Both the position numbers and the translations under genes were made by a program. The notes beneath the pieces are model-generated. The model saw only the letters and a program-made list of their open reading frames with translations, was not told where the DNA came from and did not search any database. From positions 806,001 through 870,000 of the forward strand of contig NZ_BAAAXV010000008.1 in assembly GCF_039535785.1 (NCBI RefSeq): a stretch of 64,000 nucleotides of DNA, read 5' to 3'. Position 1 is the first letter of the stretch. Each line of letters starts with the position of its first letter. This document shows, one piece after another, positions 49,972 to 58,641 of this stretch. The DNA comes from Nonomuraea helvata. GTDB lineage: Bacteria; Actinomycetota; Actinomycetes; Streptosporangiales; Streptosporangiaceae.

Positions 49972-51174
49972 ATGCAAATATTGCGTTCACGGCACACGAC
50001 GGCAGCGGCTACCGCTTTGCCGTTCATGCTCATGTCCGTGGCACTGGCGACGCCCGCCGCTGCCGCGCCCACCGAGCCACCCCCGGAGGCGACCGCCTTC
50101 ACGCAGGTGTACGAACTCGGCTTCGTGCAGACGCAGACGATCACCGGCGTTCGCCCCGCCGGCGTCCGTTCCTGGACGCAGGTCAGCCCCTGTCCGAGTC
50201 GCGACTCCCTTCTGCTGAACGGGTTCGCGCTCATGAAGGTCGAGGGGTGCGGCGACGCTCTCGGCCAGGCGGCCGGCGCCTACACCGGGTACGCCACCGA
50301 CTCCGACTACACGATGGGGAACGCGTGCGGGGCCGAGGTCCTGTGCGCCGCCCCGGCCGCTCCCGCAACCCCGGCGATCGTGACCGCCCCGGCTGACGAG
50401 TCCGCCACCGGGTGCGGCCTCTCCAGCACGTCCGCCCAGGCCGCTCCGGCAGCCCCGGTGGCTCCGGCCGCCCCCTGCGCCCCGTGCGCCCCGTGCGCCG
50501 GTACCGACCAGGGGCTCGTCACCCAGACGAGCAGCATCGCGGTCAAGCCCGCGGCACCCGCGGTGCAGCCGCGCCCGGCCAAGCCGGTGGTCGCGACGAA
50601 CGTGACGGTCAAGCCGGCCGCCCCGGCGAAGCCCGCCGTGCCGGTCAAGCCGGCCGCCCCGGTCAAGCCGGCCGCTCCGATCAAGCCGGCCGCTCCGGTG
50701 AAGCCCGCCGCTCCGGTGAAGCCGGCCGCTCCGGTCAAGCCCGTGGTGAAGCCGGCCGCGTCCACCGACGCCTGCGCGCCGGTCACTCCCGGCGAGAGCA
50801 AGTCGTCGGTCGTGCCGGCCAAGCCTGCCATCCCGGCCAAGCCCGCCGTCCCGGCGAAGCCGGCCGTCCCGGCGAAGCCCGCTGTGCCGGCCAAGCCTGC
50901 CGTGCAGGTCCACCCCGTCGCGGCGGTCAAGCCGGTCGCTCCGGCCAAGCCGCTCGTGCTGACCAGGCCCTCCACGTCGAGCCACTCGCCGGTCGTGCCG
51001 GCGCGGCCCAGCACGGTGAAGACCAGGCCCACCGCGGTGAAGGTGGAGAACGTCAAGCACGAGAAGCCGACGCTCACGCACGCGTGGCACCGCCCCGCGT
51101 GCGCGGCTCAGACCCACCCCATGTCCGCGGCCTCGCCGCAGATCCGGCGGGCACACCCGCGCCCCTGCTCCTGA
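49972..51174 (+). CDS. Secreted Pro/Ala/Lys-repeat protein
   Basis: A 400-residue exported protein. Signal peptide MQILRSRHTTAAATAL.. with hydrophobic core FMLMSVALATPAAAA; likely cleavage after the Ala run near residue 33. Residues 35-110 form a small unique domain with paired Cys (TQVSPCPSRD, KVEGCGDALG). Then CAPCAPCAG and two repeat blocks: seven hexapeptides of KPAAPV type (50608-50760) and five of AKPAVP type (50815-50912). Such Pro/Lys rods often span or bind the cell wall. The tail is basic with HAWHRP. No LPXTG. Start at ATG 49972 gives the best signal peptide; in-frame GTGs upstream are possible. Confidence 0.78.
   Translation: MQILRSRHTTAAATALPFMLMSVALATPAAAAPTEPPPEATAFTQVYELGFVQTQTITGVRPAGVRSWTQVSPCPSRDSLLLNGFALMKVEGCGDALGQAAGAYTGYATDSDYTMGNACGAEVLCAAPAAPATPAIVTAPADESATGCGLSSTSAQAAPAAPVAPAAPCAPCAPCAGTDQGLVTQTSSIAVKPAAPAVQPRPAKPVVATNVTVKPAAPAKPAVPVKPAAPVKPAAPIKPAAPVKPAAPVKPAAPVKPVVKPAASTDACAPVTPGESKSSVVPAKPAIPAKPAVPAKPAVPAKPAVPAKPAVQVHPVAAVKPVAPAKPLVLTRPSTSSHSPVVPARPSTVKTRPTAVKVENVKHEKPTLTHAWHRPACAAQTHPMSAASPQIRRAHPRPCS
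50608..50912 (+). repeat. Tandem 18-bp coding repeats
   Basis: Two arrays of 18-base units encode xKPAAP/xKPAVP hexapeptides, with about seven and five copies and silent changes between units (GCC/GCT, CCG/CCC). The arrays are separated by about 55 bases with a Cys codon. Slippage could change copy number. Confidence 0.8.
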
Positions 51175-51200
51175 GCACGGACGGCGGATGAGAGAACCTT

Positions 51201-51231
51201 GAACGGCCGGGGCCTCGTGCCCCGGCCGTTC
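51201..51231. terminator. Strong bidirectional terminator
   Basis: GAACGGCCGGGGC (51201-51213) and GCCCCGGCCGTTC (51219-51231) form a perfect 13-bp stem with loop CTCGT, followed by GCTGTT. It sits between convergent genes ending at 51174 and 51301. Confidence 0.8.
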
Positions 51232-51300
51232 GCTGTTGAGACACCTGCGACGGTGCAGGCCTGCCGCTCGCGATCATCACTCCTGCCCAGCGTTCCCCGT

Positions 51301-52293
51301 TTACGCCTTGAGCCACGTGGCCCAGGTCGGCATGGCCTCAAGCATCATGGCCATCGCCTTCACCGACTCCCTGAGTGTCTGAGCGAAGCCGGCCTGGTAC
51401 TCCGGACTCCCGCCCCGGTGGCCGCAGGCCATCCACAGCTGCCAAGCCGCCACTCCCACGCGTCCGGCGAGCATACCGGTGAACGCCGACTCATCGACCG
51501 CCCCGACTGCCCCTCCCGCAGCGACATACCCGGTGAGGCACGCGTCGACGATACGGCGCTCGGGCACTTCCAACCCTCGGTCGAAGCCGGCGAAACCGAA
51601 AGCGGTGAAGACCAGCTCCCACCACGGGTCCTGCGCCCCAGCGGCATCGAAGTCCAGCAGCACCGGTCCACCGGAGCCGGTCAGAATGTTCTGGTGCCGG
51701 ATGTCGCGATGCATGACCAACTTGGATCGCCACAACTCCTGCTGATCTTCGACCATGGCCTCGGTCCGCTCCACCGACAGCTTGAAGACGCGGACATGCT
51801 CGGCACTGAGGACCTCGAGGCGTTCGGCCTGAGCGAACCACTCCTCCCACTCTCCCTGGGAGTGCGACCGGTAGTCGCCATCGACGGTCGGGTCGGCTGG
51901 GATCGCGCACCGTGCAAGGTCAGCGACGAGCCCGCCGGCCCATGCCGCCAACGGTGCGGACGCCGGCGCGGCCGGATGCGTGCCCTCGACGAAGCGCATC
52001 GCACGGGCGTAGACACCGTCCCCGATCGGTCGCCACAGACCCGCTTCTTCCAGAGCCGTCGATTGCGGCTCGGGCATCGCGACACCGAACTCCCACGCGG
52101 CGGCTTCAAGCGCCCCTGCCTGGGCGGCCATGGGCAGCCAGAAGTCACCCCAGGGCCGGACGATCTTCACCACCCATGAGCCGGAGTCAGTTACGGCCTT
52201 CCACACCGGGTTCTGCTCGTCATTCTTGAGCAGCAGCGGGGCATCCAGCAACTGCCCCAACTCGAGCCGCTCGACCGCTTGTGCCAGGTTCAT
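51301..52293 (-). CDS. APH-family phosphotransferase (kinase-like)
   Basis: A 330-residue aminoglycoside/choline-kinase-fold protein. Catalytic loop VMHRDIRHQNIL and metal motif LLDFDAAGAQDPWWEL are complete, with ATP-lobe Lys in SWVVKIVRP. It could phosphorylate an antibiotic, a sugar or a small metabolite; no known resistance family could be named. Start ATG; the upstream 93-base gap to the GH42 gene shows no clear promoter. Codon use is less GC-biased than in its neighbours (CATTCTTG, CTTCGA), a weak hint of a different history. Confidence 0.85.
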   Translation of the reverse strand: MNLAQAVERLELGQLLDAPLLLKNDEQNPVWKAVTDSGSWVVKIVRPWGDFWLPMAAQAGALEAAAWEFGVAMPEPQSTALEEAGLWRPIGDGVYARAMRFVEGTHPAAPASAPLAAWAGGLVADLARCAIPADPTVDGDYRSHSQGEWEEWFAQAERLEVLSAEHVRVFKLSVERTEAMVEDQQELWRSKLVMHRDIRHQNILTGSGGPVLLDFDAAGAQDPWWELVFTAFGFAGFDRGLEVPERRIVDACLTGYVAAGGAVGAVDESAFTGMLAGRVGVAAWQLWMACGHRGGSPEYQAGFAQTLRESVKAMAMMLEAMPTWATWLKA

Positions 52294-52386
52294 GACCAGT
52301 CACTCAACCCGTCCGCCACCCCAGCGGCAACCGAATTAGTCAGCCCTGGCCAACAATCTCAGCCCTCCACACCGTGAAACCAGGTC

Positions 52387-54396
52387 TCAAGGGGCCAGGG
52401 CGATGACCGTGACCGCGCCGGGCGCGACGGTGACCGGCCCGTCGTGGTGTACGCCGTCGAACACGCTCGTCCCGCTCACCCCCTCGACCGTCACGGGCTC
52501 CTCGCCGTGGTTGATCAGGAAGACGTGGTCGCCCCGGCGTACCAGCTCCAGGGTGTCGGGGAGGCCGCGGGGCCGGGACACGTTCGCGTGGTCGAGCACC
52601 TGGCCGAGCAGCTCGCGCAGGCCGGCGACGGGAGCGGTCGCGAGGTACCAGGCGGTGCCCGCGCCGAGATCGTGGCGGGTGAAGGCGGGGTGCCCGGCGT
52701 CGGGCCCGGTGGCGAAGTCGCGTACGGCGACCGCACCGGCCGGGCGGACCCGCTCCGACCAGACGCGGGCCATGTCGCCGCCACTGCCACTGCCGCCGCC
52801 ACTGCCGCCGCCGGTCAGCGCCACCGTCTCGTGCTCGCGCAGCGGGTGGAACTCCTCGATCGACAGGCCCAGCAGCTCGCGCAGCGCGCCGGGGTGGGCG
52901 CCCGGGTGGATGGTGTCGTGCTCGTCCACGATGCCGGAGAAGTACGACACGAGCAGGGTGCCGCCCGCTTCGACGTACCGGTGGAGGTTCTTGGCGGACG
53001 CCTCGGTCAGCAGGTACGAGCTGGGCGCCACCACCATCCGATATCTCGAAATATCGGCGGAAGGGTGGACGAAGTCCACCGTCACGTGCTCCCGCCACAG
53101 CGCCTCGTAGAAGGCGTCCACCCGCTCCCTGAACGTCAGATCGACCGACGGCCGCCAGTCCAGCTCGAGCGCCCAGTACGACTCCCAGTCCCAGACCACC
53201 GCGACCTCGGCCCGCACCCGGCTCCCCTGAAGGCCGGCGAGCCTGCGCAGGTCGGCGCCGAGCCGGACCACCTCGCGCCACTGCCCGGAATCGGTCCCGG
53301 CGTGCGGCACCATCCCGGAATGGAACTTCTCGGCCCCGAAGCGCGAGGCCCTGAACTGGAAGAACAGCACGCTGTCGGAGCCACGCGCCACGTGCGCGAG
53401 GCTGTTGCGGCGCATCTCGCCGGGCCGCTTGGCGATGTTGCGCGGCTGCCAGTTCACCGCGCCCGCCGAGTGCTCCATGAGCATCCACGGCGCGCCGCCC
53501 GCCACCGAGCGGGCGAGGTCGGCGGACATGGCCAGGTCGATGTGGTTGTCGGGCCGCTCGGCCTTCAGGTAGTGGTCGTTGGCGATCACGTCCAGCTCGC
53601 GCGCCCACTGCCACAGGTCGGCGGACTTGCAGTTCACGGTGCCCGCGAAGTTCGTGGTGACGGGGATGCCGGGGGTGAGCTCGCGCAGGATGTCGCGCTG
53701 GAGCGCGTAGTGCTCGCGGTGCTGGCCGTCGCTGAAGCGGGCGTAGTCGAGGCGCTGGGCCGGGTTGACGGCCGTGTGGTTGAAGCGGGGCGCGTCGATC
53801 TCCGCCCAGTCGGTGTACGTCTGGCCCCAGAACGTGGCACCCCAGGCGTCGTTCAATGCCGAAATATCGCGATATTGAGCGCGGAGCCATGCGCGCCACG
53901 CCGCCACGCTGTGCTCGCAGTAACACTCGCCGAGCGGCGCCCCGTACTCGTTGTGCACGTGCCACATGACCACGGCCGGATGCCCGCGATAGTGCTCGCC
54001 CAGCGCGCGCACCAGCCGCGCGGTCGCCTCGCGGAAGGCCGGGGCGCTGGAGCAGGCGCTCTGCCTGCCGCCGAACCCGATCCGCGTCCCTTCCCTGGTC
54101 ACCGGCAGCACATCAGGATATTTCCGAATGAACCAGGCGGGCGGGGCGGCGGTCGGCGTGGCCAGGTCCACCGCGACCCCGCCCTCGTGCAGCCGGTCCA
54201 CGATCTCGTCCAGCCAGCCGAACTCGTAGCGCCCCTCCGCGGGCTCCATCAGCGCCCACGAGAACAGGCCCAGGCTGACCAGGTTCACCCCGGCCTCGCG
54301 CATCAGGGCCACGTCCTCCTCCAGGACCTCGCGCGGCCACTGCTCCGGGTTGTAGTCACCGCCAAAGGCGATACCGGCAGGACGCTCCGGGTACAT
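52387..54396 (-). CDS. GH42 beta-galactosidase
   Basis: A 669-residue family 42 glycoside hydrolase. TIM barrel (1-390) with acid/base Glu150 in WHVHNEYG and nucleophile Glu308 in WMLMEHSAGAVNWQ, trimerisation domain to about 600 (RMVVAPSSYLLTEASAKNL), and a C-terminal beta domain. Includes a Gly/Ser linker GGGSGGGSGSGGD near residue 555. No signal peptide. In this locus it probably removes beta-galactose from xyloglucan oligomers. Divergent from the importer operon; both starts carry the same operator in mirror orientation. AAGGGGG precedes the ATG. Confidence 0.95.
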   Translation of the reverse strand: MYPERPAGIAFGGDYNPEQWPREVLEEDVALMREAGVNLVSLGLFSWALMEPAEGRYEFGWLDEIVDRLHEGGVAVDLATPTAAPPAWFIRKYPDVLPVTREGTRIGFGGRQSACSSAPAFREATARLVRALGEHYRGHPAVVMWHVHNEYGAPLGECYCEHSVAAWRAWLRAQYRDISALNDAWGATFWGQTYTDWAEIDAPRFNHTAVNPAQRLDYARFSDGQHREHYALQRDILRELTPGIPVTTNFAGTVNCKSADLWQWARELDVIANDHYLKAERPDNHIDLAMSADLARSVAGGAPWMLMEHSAGAVNWQPRNIAKRPGEMRRNSLAHVARGSDSVLFFQFRASRFGAEKFHSGMVPHAGTDSGQWREVVRLGADLRRLAGLQGSRVRAEVAVVWDWESYWALELDWRPSVDLTFRERVDAFYEALWREHVTVDFVHPSADISRYRMVVAPSSYLLTEASAKNLHRYVEAGGTLLVSYFSGIVDEHDTIHPGAHPGALRELLGLSIEEFHPLREHETVALTGGGSGGGSGSGGDMARVWSERVRPAGAVAVRDFATGPDAGHPAFTRHDLGAGTAWYLATAPVAGLRELLGQVLDHANVSRPRGLPDTLELVRRGDHVFLINHGEEPVTVEGVSGTSVFDGVHHDGPVTVAPGAVTVIALAP

Positions 54397-54416
54397 CCAT
54401 CCCCCTTGAAGAAGCT

Positions 54417-54432
54417 CTGTGAACGTGCACAG
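54417..54432. promoter_or_regulatory. Operator, GH42 side
   Basis: CTGTGAACGTGCACAG is a near-palindrome with central CG, 21 bases from the GH42 start. It is the exact reverse complement of the site at 54540-54555. On the minus strand TACTGT overlaps it as a possible -10. Confidence 0.65.
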
Positions 54433-54539
54433 TAGCGGTCACCCGGCACCTACGGGAAGCCGCCGCCGACCTCACCCGATAATGGCTGATTAACGAGAAC
54501 ATAACGACCCCTTGACGGGTGTTTCGCGCCTGTTTCACT

Positions 54540-54555
54540 CTGTGCACGTTCACAG
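54540..54555. promoter_or_regulatory. Operator, importer side
   Basis: CTGTGCACGTTCACAG, mirror copy of the site at 54417. It lies just after a -35 TTGACG (54512-54517) and a weak -10 (TTCACT, 54534-54539), 19 bases before the importer start, so binding would block initiation. The LacI regulator at 57625 is the likely protein. Confidence 0.65.
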
Positions 54556-54573
54556 AACCTTCTGGAGGTACGC

Positions 54574-55890
54574 ATGCGCGCCAACCGCCTCGGAGCCGCA
54601 CTGGCCGTCGTGCTCACGGCCACTCTCGCGAGCTGCGGGTCCAGCGAGCCCGCCCAGAGCACCGAGGCGGCGCAGAGCCCCACGGCCGCCGCCAAGGGAC
54701 CGGTCAAGCTGACGTACTGGACCTGGGCCCCCAACATGGACAAGATCGCCGCGGTCTGGAACCAGGCGCACCCGGACATCCAGGTCACGGTCAGCAAGCA
54801 GGCGGGCGGCGACGACGCGGCGGCCAAGTTCCTCACCGCGGCCAAGGCGGGCAACCCGCCGGACCTCGTGCAGGCCGAGTACCAGCACCTGCCCTCGTTC
54901 GTCGCCGCCGACGCGGTGGCCGACCTCAAGGCCGAGACCGCCTCGGTCAAGGGCGAGTTCGCGCAGGGCCTGTGGAGCCTGGTCACGCTGGGCACGGAGG
55001 GCGTGTACGGGATCCCGCAGGACAGCGGCCCGATGATGCTCTTCTACCGCAAGGACCTGTTCGACAAGTACGGCCTCGCGGTCCCGAAGACCTGGCAGGA
55101 GTACGCCGACGCCGCGCGCACCGTGCACAAGAAGGACCCGAAGGCGTACCTCGGCACGTTCTCCAGCAAGGATCCGGGAGCGTTCACGGGCCTGGCGCAG
55201 CAGGCCGGCGCCCAGTGGTGGTCGATCAGCGGCGAGTCGTGGAAGGTCAACATCGCCGACGAGGCCACCAAGAAGGTCGCCGACTACTGGGGCGGGCTGG
55301 TGAAGGAGGGCGTCATCGACGACATGCCGTTCTTCACCCCCGAGTGGAACAAGGCGCTCAACGACGGCAAGCTGCTGACCTGGCCGTCGGCGGTCTGGGC
55401 GCCGGGCGTGCTGTCGAGCAACGCGCCCAAGGCCAAGGGCAAGTGGGCCGCCGCACCGCTGCCGCAGTGGAACGCGGGCGAGAACTTCAGCGGCTTCTGG
55501 GGCGGTTCATCCACGGCCGTGTCCGCCAAGACGCCGAACAAGGCCGCCGCCGCCCAGTTCGCCACCTGGATGAACACCGACCCCGCCGCCTTGGACCTGC
55601 TGGTCAAGGAGGCCGCCATCTACCCGGCCGCCACCAAGGCCCAGTCGGCGCTCGGCCAGGCGCCCGACTACTTCTCCAACCAGCCCGACTTCTGGCAGCA
55701 GGCCGCCGCCGTCTCCGCCGTCGCCCGCGGCTTCACCTTCGGACCGAACGTCGGCGTGACGTACAACGCCTTCAAGGACAACTTCGACAAGGCAGTGCAG
55801 AACAAGACGTCGTTCTCCGACGCGATCCAGGCCATGCAGGACGCGACCGTCGCCGACATGCGCAAGTCCGGATTCCAGATCGCCTCATGA
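54574..55890 (+). CDS. Solute-binding lipoprotein of the xyloglucan-type importer
   Basis: A 438-residue family 1 sugar-binding protein. Signal peptide MRANRLGAALAVVLTATLASC has lipobox LASC with Cys21, then a Ser/Ala/Thr linker. The mature domain begins KLTYWTWAPNMDKIAAVWN and has GIPQDSGPMMLFYRKDLF and WGGSSTAVSAKTPNK, standard for CUT1 binding proteins. It starts the importer operon behind an operator and overlaps the permease by ATGA, without the intercistronic hairpin seen in the other two importers of this window. GGAGG lies 6 bases before ATG. Confidence 0.93.
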   Translation: MRANRLGAALAVVLTATLASCGSSEPAQSTEAAQSPTAAAKGPVKLTYWTWAPNMDKIAAVWNQAHPDIQVTVSKQAGGDDAAAKFLTAAKAGNPPDLVQAEYQHLPSFVAADAVADLKAETASVKGEFAQGLWSLVTLGTEGVYGIPQDSGPMMLFYRKDLFDKYGLAVPKTWQEYADAARTVHKKDPKAYLGTFSSKDPGAFTGLAQQAGAQWWSISGESWKVNIADEATKKVADYWGGLVKEGVIDDMPFFTPEWNKALNDGKLLTWPSAVWAPGVLSSNAPKAKGKWAAAPLPQWNAGENFSGFWGGSSTAVSAKTPNKAAAAQFATWMNTDPAALDLLVKEAAIYPAATKAQSALGQAPDYFSNQPDFWQQAAAVSAVARGFTFGPNVGVTYNAFKDNFDKAVQNKTSFSDAIQAMQDATVADMRKSGFQIAS

Positions 55891-56771
55891 AGAGGTCGGA
55901 GAGGGGGGCGTGGCCGTACCTGTTCCTGACCCCCGCGATCGTGCTGTTCACGCTCTTCCTCGCGGTGCCCATCGGGTACACCGTCTGGCTGGCGATGCGC
56001 CGTACCAAGGTGTCCGGGCTCGGGCTGGGCAGGGGCGCGCGGAAGGAGGTCTTCGTCGGGTTCGACAACTTCTCCGCCGCCCTGTCCGACCCTGAGTTGT
56101 GGCACGGCTGGCTGCGCGTGCTCGGCTACGGCGCGCTGGTGCTGGTCGTGATGCTGGGACTGGCCCTGCTGTTCGCGCTGCTGCTGGACTCGGCGCGGGT
56201 GCGGCTGGCCCGATTCTCGAGGATCGCGATCTTCCTGCCGTACGCGGTGCCGGGCGTGGCCGCCACGCTGCTGTGGGGGTTCCTCTACCTGCCCTCGCTC
56301 AGTCCCATCAGGGACGTCCTGGACATCGACTTCCTCGGGGCGAGCACCGTCACGTACTCCATGGCGAACGTGGCGGTGTGGGGCGGGACCGGCTTCAACA
56401 TGCTCGTGCTCTACACCACGCTCCGGGCGATCCCGCGCGACCTGTACGAGGCGGCGCGGCTGGACGGCGCCTCCGAGCTCCAGATCGCCCTGCGGGTGAA
56501 GATCCCGATCCTCACCCCGGCGATCATCCTGACCACCGTCTTCTCGATCATCGCGACCATCCAGGTGTTCACCGAGCCCACCACGCTGCGGCCGCTGACC
56601 AACACCATCAGCTCCACGTGGAGCCCGCTCATGAAGGTCTACCGCGACGCGTTCGTCACCGGCGACCTGTACTCGGCCGCCGCCACCTCGATCGTCATCG
56701 CGGCGATCTCGCTCGTCCTGTCGTTCGGGTTCCTGCGCGTGGTCCGCAACCACGCCTTCGGGGAGAGCTGA
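55887..56771 (+). CDS. ABC sugar importer permease, MalF type
   Basis: A 294-residue CUT1 permease. N-terminal WPYLFLTPAIVLFTLFLAVPIGY starts six helices; the EAA loop reads RDLYEAARLDGASELQIALRV; the end is SLVLSFGFLRVVRN. ATG 55887 overlaps the binding-protein stop and the stop shares a base with the next ATG (TGATG), so all three importer proteins are coupled. Xyloglucan oligosaccharides are inferred from the flanking GH42, GH1 and GH31 genes. Confidence 0.93.
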   Translation: MKRSERGAWPYLFLTPAIVLFTLFLAVPIGYTVWLAMRRTKVSGLGLGRGARKEVFVGFDNFSAALSDPELWHGWLRVLGYGALVLVVMLGLALLFALLLDSARVRLARFSRIAIFLPYAVPGVAATLLWGFLYLPSLSPIRDVLDIDFLGASTVTYSMANVAVWGGTGFNMLVLYTTLRAIPRDLYEAARLDGASELQIALRVKIPILTPAIILTTVFSIIATIQVFTEPTTLRPLTNTISSTWSPLMKVYRDAFVTGDLYSAAATSIVIAAISLVLSFGFLRVVRNHAFGES

Positions 56772-57628
56772 TGGCCACGACACACCGCGCGACGGCCGCG
56801 CGCAGGCCGTGGGGAGTGGCCCCGACCGGGCTGCTCCTGCTCGGCGCGATCTACTGCCTGTTCCCGGTGCTCTGGGTGCTGATCGCGGCGACCAAGTCGC
56901 CGGGTGAGCTGTTCACCACCTCGACGCTGGCCTTCGGCACCGGCTTCGCCGACAACGTGACCCAGCTGTTCGCCTACCGGGACGGGGTGTTCTGGCTGTG
57001 GGCGGCCAACACCCTGCTGTACGCGGGCGGCGGCGCGCTGCTGTCGACCGCGGTCTCGGCGATCTCGGGGTACGCGCTGGCGAAGTTCCGCTTCCCCGGC
57101 CGCAACCTCATCTTCAAGCTGCTCATCGGCGGCATCCTCGTGCCGGCCGTGGTGCTGGCGATCCCGCAGTACCTGCTGTTCTCCAAGGTCGGGCTGGCCG
57201 ACACCTACTGGGCCGTCCTGCTGCCGCAGATCCTGCACCCGTACAGCATCTATCTGGCCCGCATCTACGCCACGGCGGCCATCCCCGACTCGCTGCTGGA
57301 GGCGGGGCGGATCGACGGGGCGACCGAGTGGCGGCTGATGTACCGGGTGGCGGTGCCGCTGATGGTGCCGGGCATGGTGACGATCTTCCTGTTCCAGTTC
57401 GTGGCCATCTGGAACAACTTCCTGCTGCCGTTCATCATGCTCGGCGACGACGGCAAGTTCCCGCTCACGGTGGGCCTCTACACGCTGCTGGCCGCCGGGG
57501 CGAACCAGCCCTCCCTCTACAACCTGATCCTCACGGGCGCACTGCTGTCCATCGTGCCGTTGATCGCGCTCTTCCTCACCATGCAGCGATACTGGAAGAC
57601 CGATCTTTCCTCCGGAGCGGTGAAATGA
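56771..57628 (+). CDS. ABC sugar importer permease, MalG type
   Basis: A 285-residue CUT1 permease, partner of the preceding one. Helices include GLLLLGAIYCLFPVLWVLIAA and LLSIVPLIALFLTM; the EAA loop is DSLLEAGRIDGATEWRLMYRV with Gly for the usual second Ala. C-terminus YWKTDLSSGAVK is as expected. Its stop overlaps the LacI ATG (ATGA). No ATPase gene is linked. Confidence 0.93.
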   Translation: MATTHRATAARRPWGVAPTGLLLLGAIYCLFPVLWVLIAATKSPGELFTTSTLAFGTGFADNVTQLFAYRDGVFWLWAANTLLYAGGGALLSTAVSAISGYALAKFRFPGRNLIFKLLIGGILVPAVVLAIPQYLLFSKVGLADTYWAVLLPQILHPYSIYLARIYATAAIPDSLLEAGRIDGATEWRLMYRVAVPLMVPGMVTIFLFQFVAIWNNFLLPFIMLGDDGKFPLTVGLYTLLAAGANQPSLYNLILTGALLSIVPLIALFLTMQRYWKTDLSSGAVK

Positions 57629-58620
57629 AGCGCCCAACGATCCACGACGTCGCCGCCGCCGCGGGCGTGTCACGCGGCACGGTCTCCCGGCTGCTCAACG
57701 GCGACAAGTACGTGAGCCCGGCGGCGCGCGTGGCCATCGAGCGGGCCATCTCGGAGACCGGCTACGTGGTCAACCGGGCCGCCCGCAGCCTCGTCACCCA
57801 GCGCACCGGGTCGGTCGTGATGGTGCTGTCGGAGCCGCACGAGAAGCTGTTCGAGGACCCCAACTACAGCACGACCATCCGGGTCGCCATCAGGATGCTG
57901 GCCGAGCGCGACCTGTCACTGGTGATGATGCTGGCGGGCGACGAGGGCGACCGCGAGCGGGTGGTCCGCTACGTCCGGGGCGGCCACGCCGACGGGGTGC
58001 TGCTGCTCTCGACGCACGCCGGCGACCCGTTCGTCGACGCGCTGCAGTCGGGGCCGCCCGCGGTCTCCTGCGGTGCCGTCATCGGCCGCGAGAGCGTCAT
58101 CCCGTACGCGGCTGCCGACGAGCGCCTGGGCGGCCGCCAGATGACCGAGTACTTCGTGAGCCAGGGCCGCAGGCGCATCGCCATGATCACCGGCCCGATG
58201 GACACGCCCGGCGGCATCCAGCGCCTCGAAGGCTTCGCCGACGTGCTGGGCCGCAAGGCGTCCAAGAAGCTGATCGCGCACGGGGACTGGACGCAGGCCA
58301 GCGGCGAGCGGGCCATGGCCGAGCTGCTGGCCCGCACGCCCGACATCGACGCCGTCTTCGTGGCCTCGGACCTGATGGCCGCGGGCGCCCTGGCCGCGCT
58401 GCGCGCCGCCGGGCGCAGGGTGCCGGACGACGTGGCGGTGGGCGGCTTCGACGACTCGTCGGTGGCCCTCTCGACGCACCCGCCGCTGACCACGATCCGC
58501 CAGCCGCTGGCGGAGGTGGCCCAGGAGACGGTACGCCTGCTGCTCGCGCTCATCGACGGCGCGAAGCACGTGGACCCGGTGATACTGCCCACGGAGCTGG
58601 TGATCCGCGATTCCGCCTGA
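57625..58620 (+). CDS. LacI-family transcriptional regulator of the xyloglucan-type locus
   Basis: A 331-residue repressor: HTH IHDVAAAAGVSRGTVSRLLN, hinge VNRAARSLVTQ, ligand domain to FDDSSVALSTHPPLTTIRQP. Being the last gene of the importer operon, it controls its own synthesis. The mirror-image sites CTGTGAACGTGCACAG/CTGTGCACGTTCACAG at 54417 and 54540 are the likely operators. The recognition helix (SRGTVSRLL) differs from the mannan-locus pair (SKGAVSxAL), in line with different operators. Confidence 0.93.
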   Translation: MKRPTIHDVAAAAGVSRGTVSRLLNGDKYVSPAARVAIERAISETGYVVNRAARSLVTQRTGSVVMVLSEPHEKLFEDPNYSTTIRVAIRMLAERDLSLVMMLAGDEGDRERVVRYVRGGHADGVLLLSTHAGDPFVDALQSGPPAVSCGAVIGRESVIPYAAADERLGGRQMTEYFVSQGRRRIAMITGPMDTPGGIQRLEGFADVLGRKASKKLIAHGDWTQASGERAMAELLARTPDIDAVFVASDLMAAGALAALRAAGRRVPDDVAVGGFDDSSVALSTHPPLTTIRQPLAEVAQETVRLLLALIDGAKHVDPVILPTELVIRDSA

Positions 58621-58641
58621 CCCTGTTGGCATCATGGCCCT

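Noticed and set aside
50608..50912. CRISPR-like array
   Set aside because: Repeats are 18-base, contiguous and in frame, coding for Pro/Ala/Lys hexapeptides; there are no spacers or cas genes.
54519..55886. Long frame fused upstream of the MalF-type permease
   Set aside because: Reads as low-complexity Arg/Gly shadow of the binding-protein gene; the permease starts at 55887 with a normal N-terminus.
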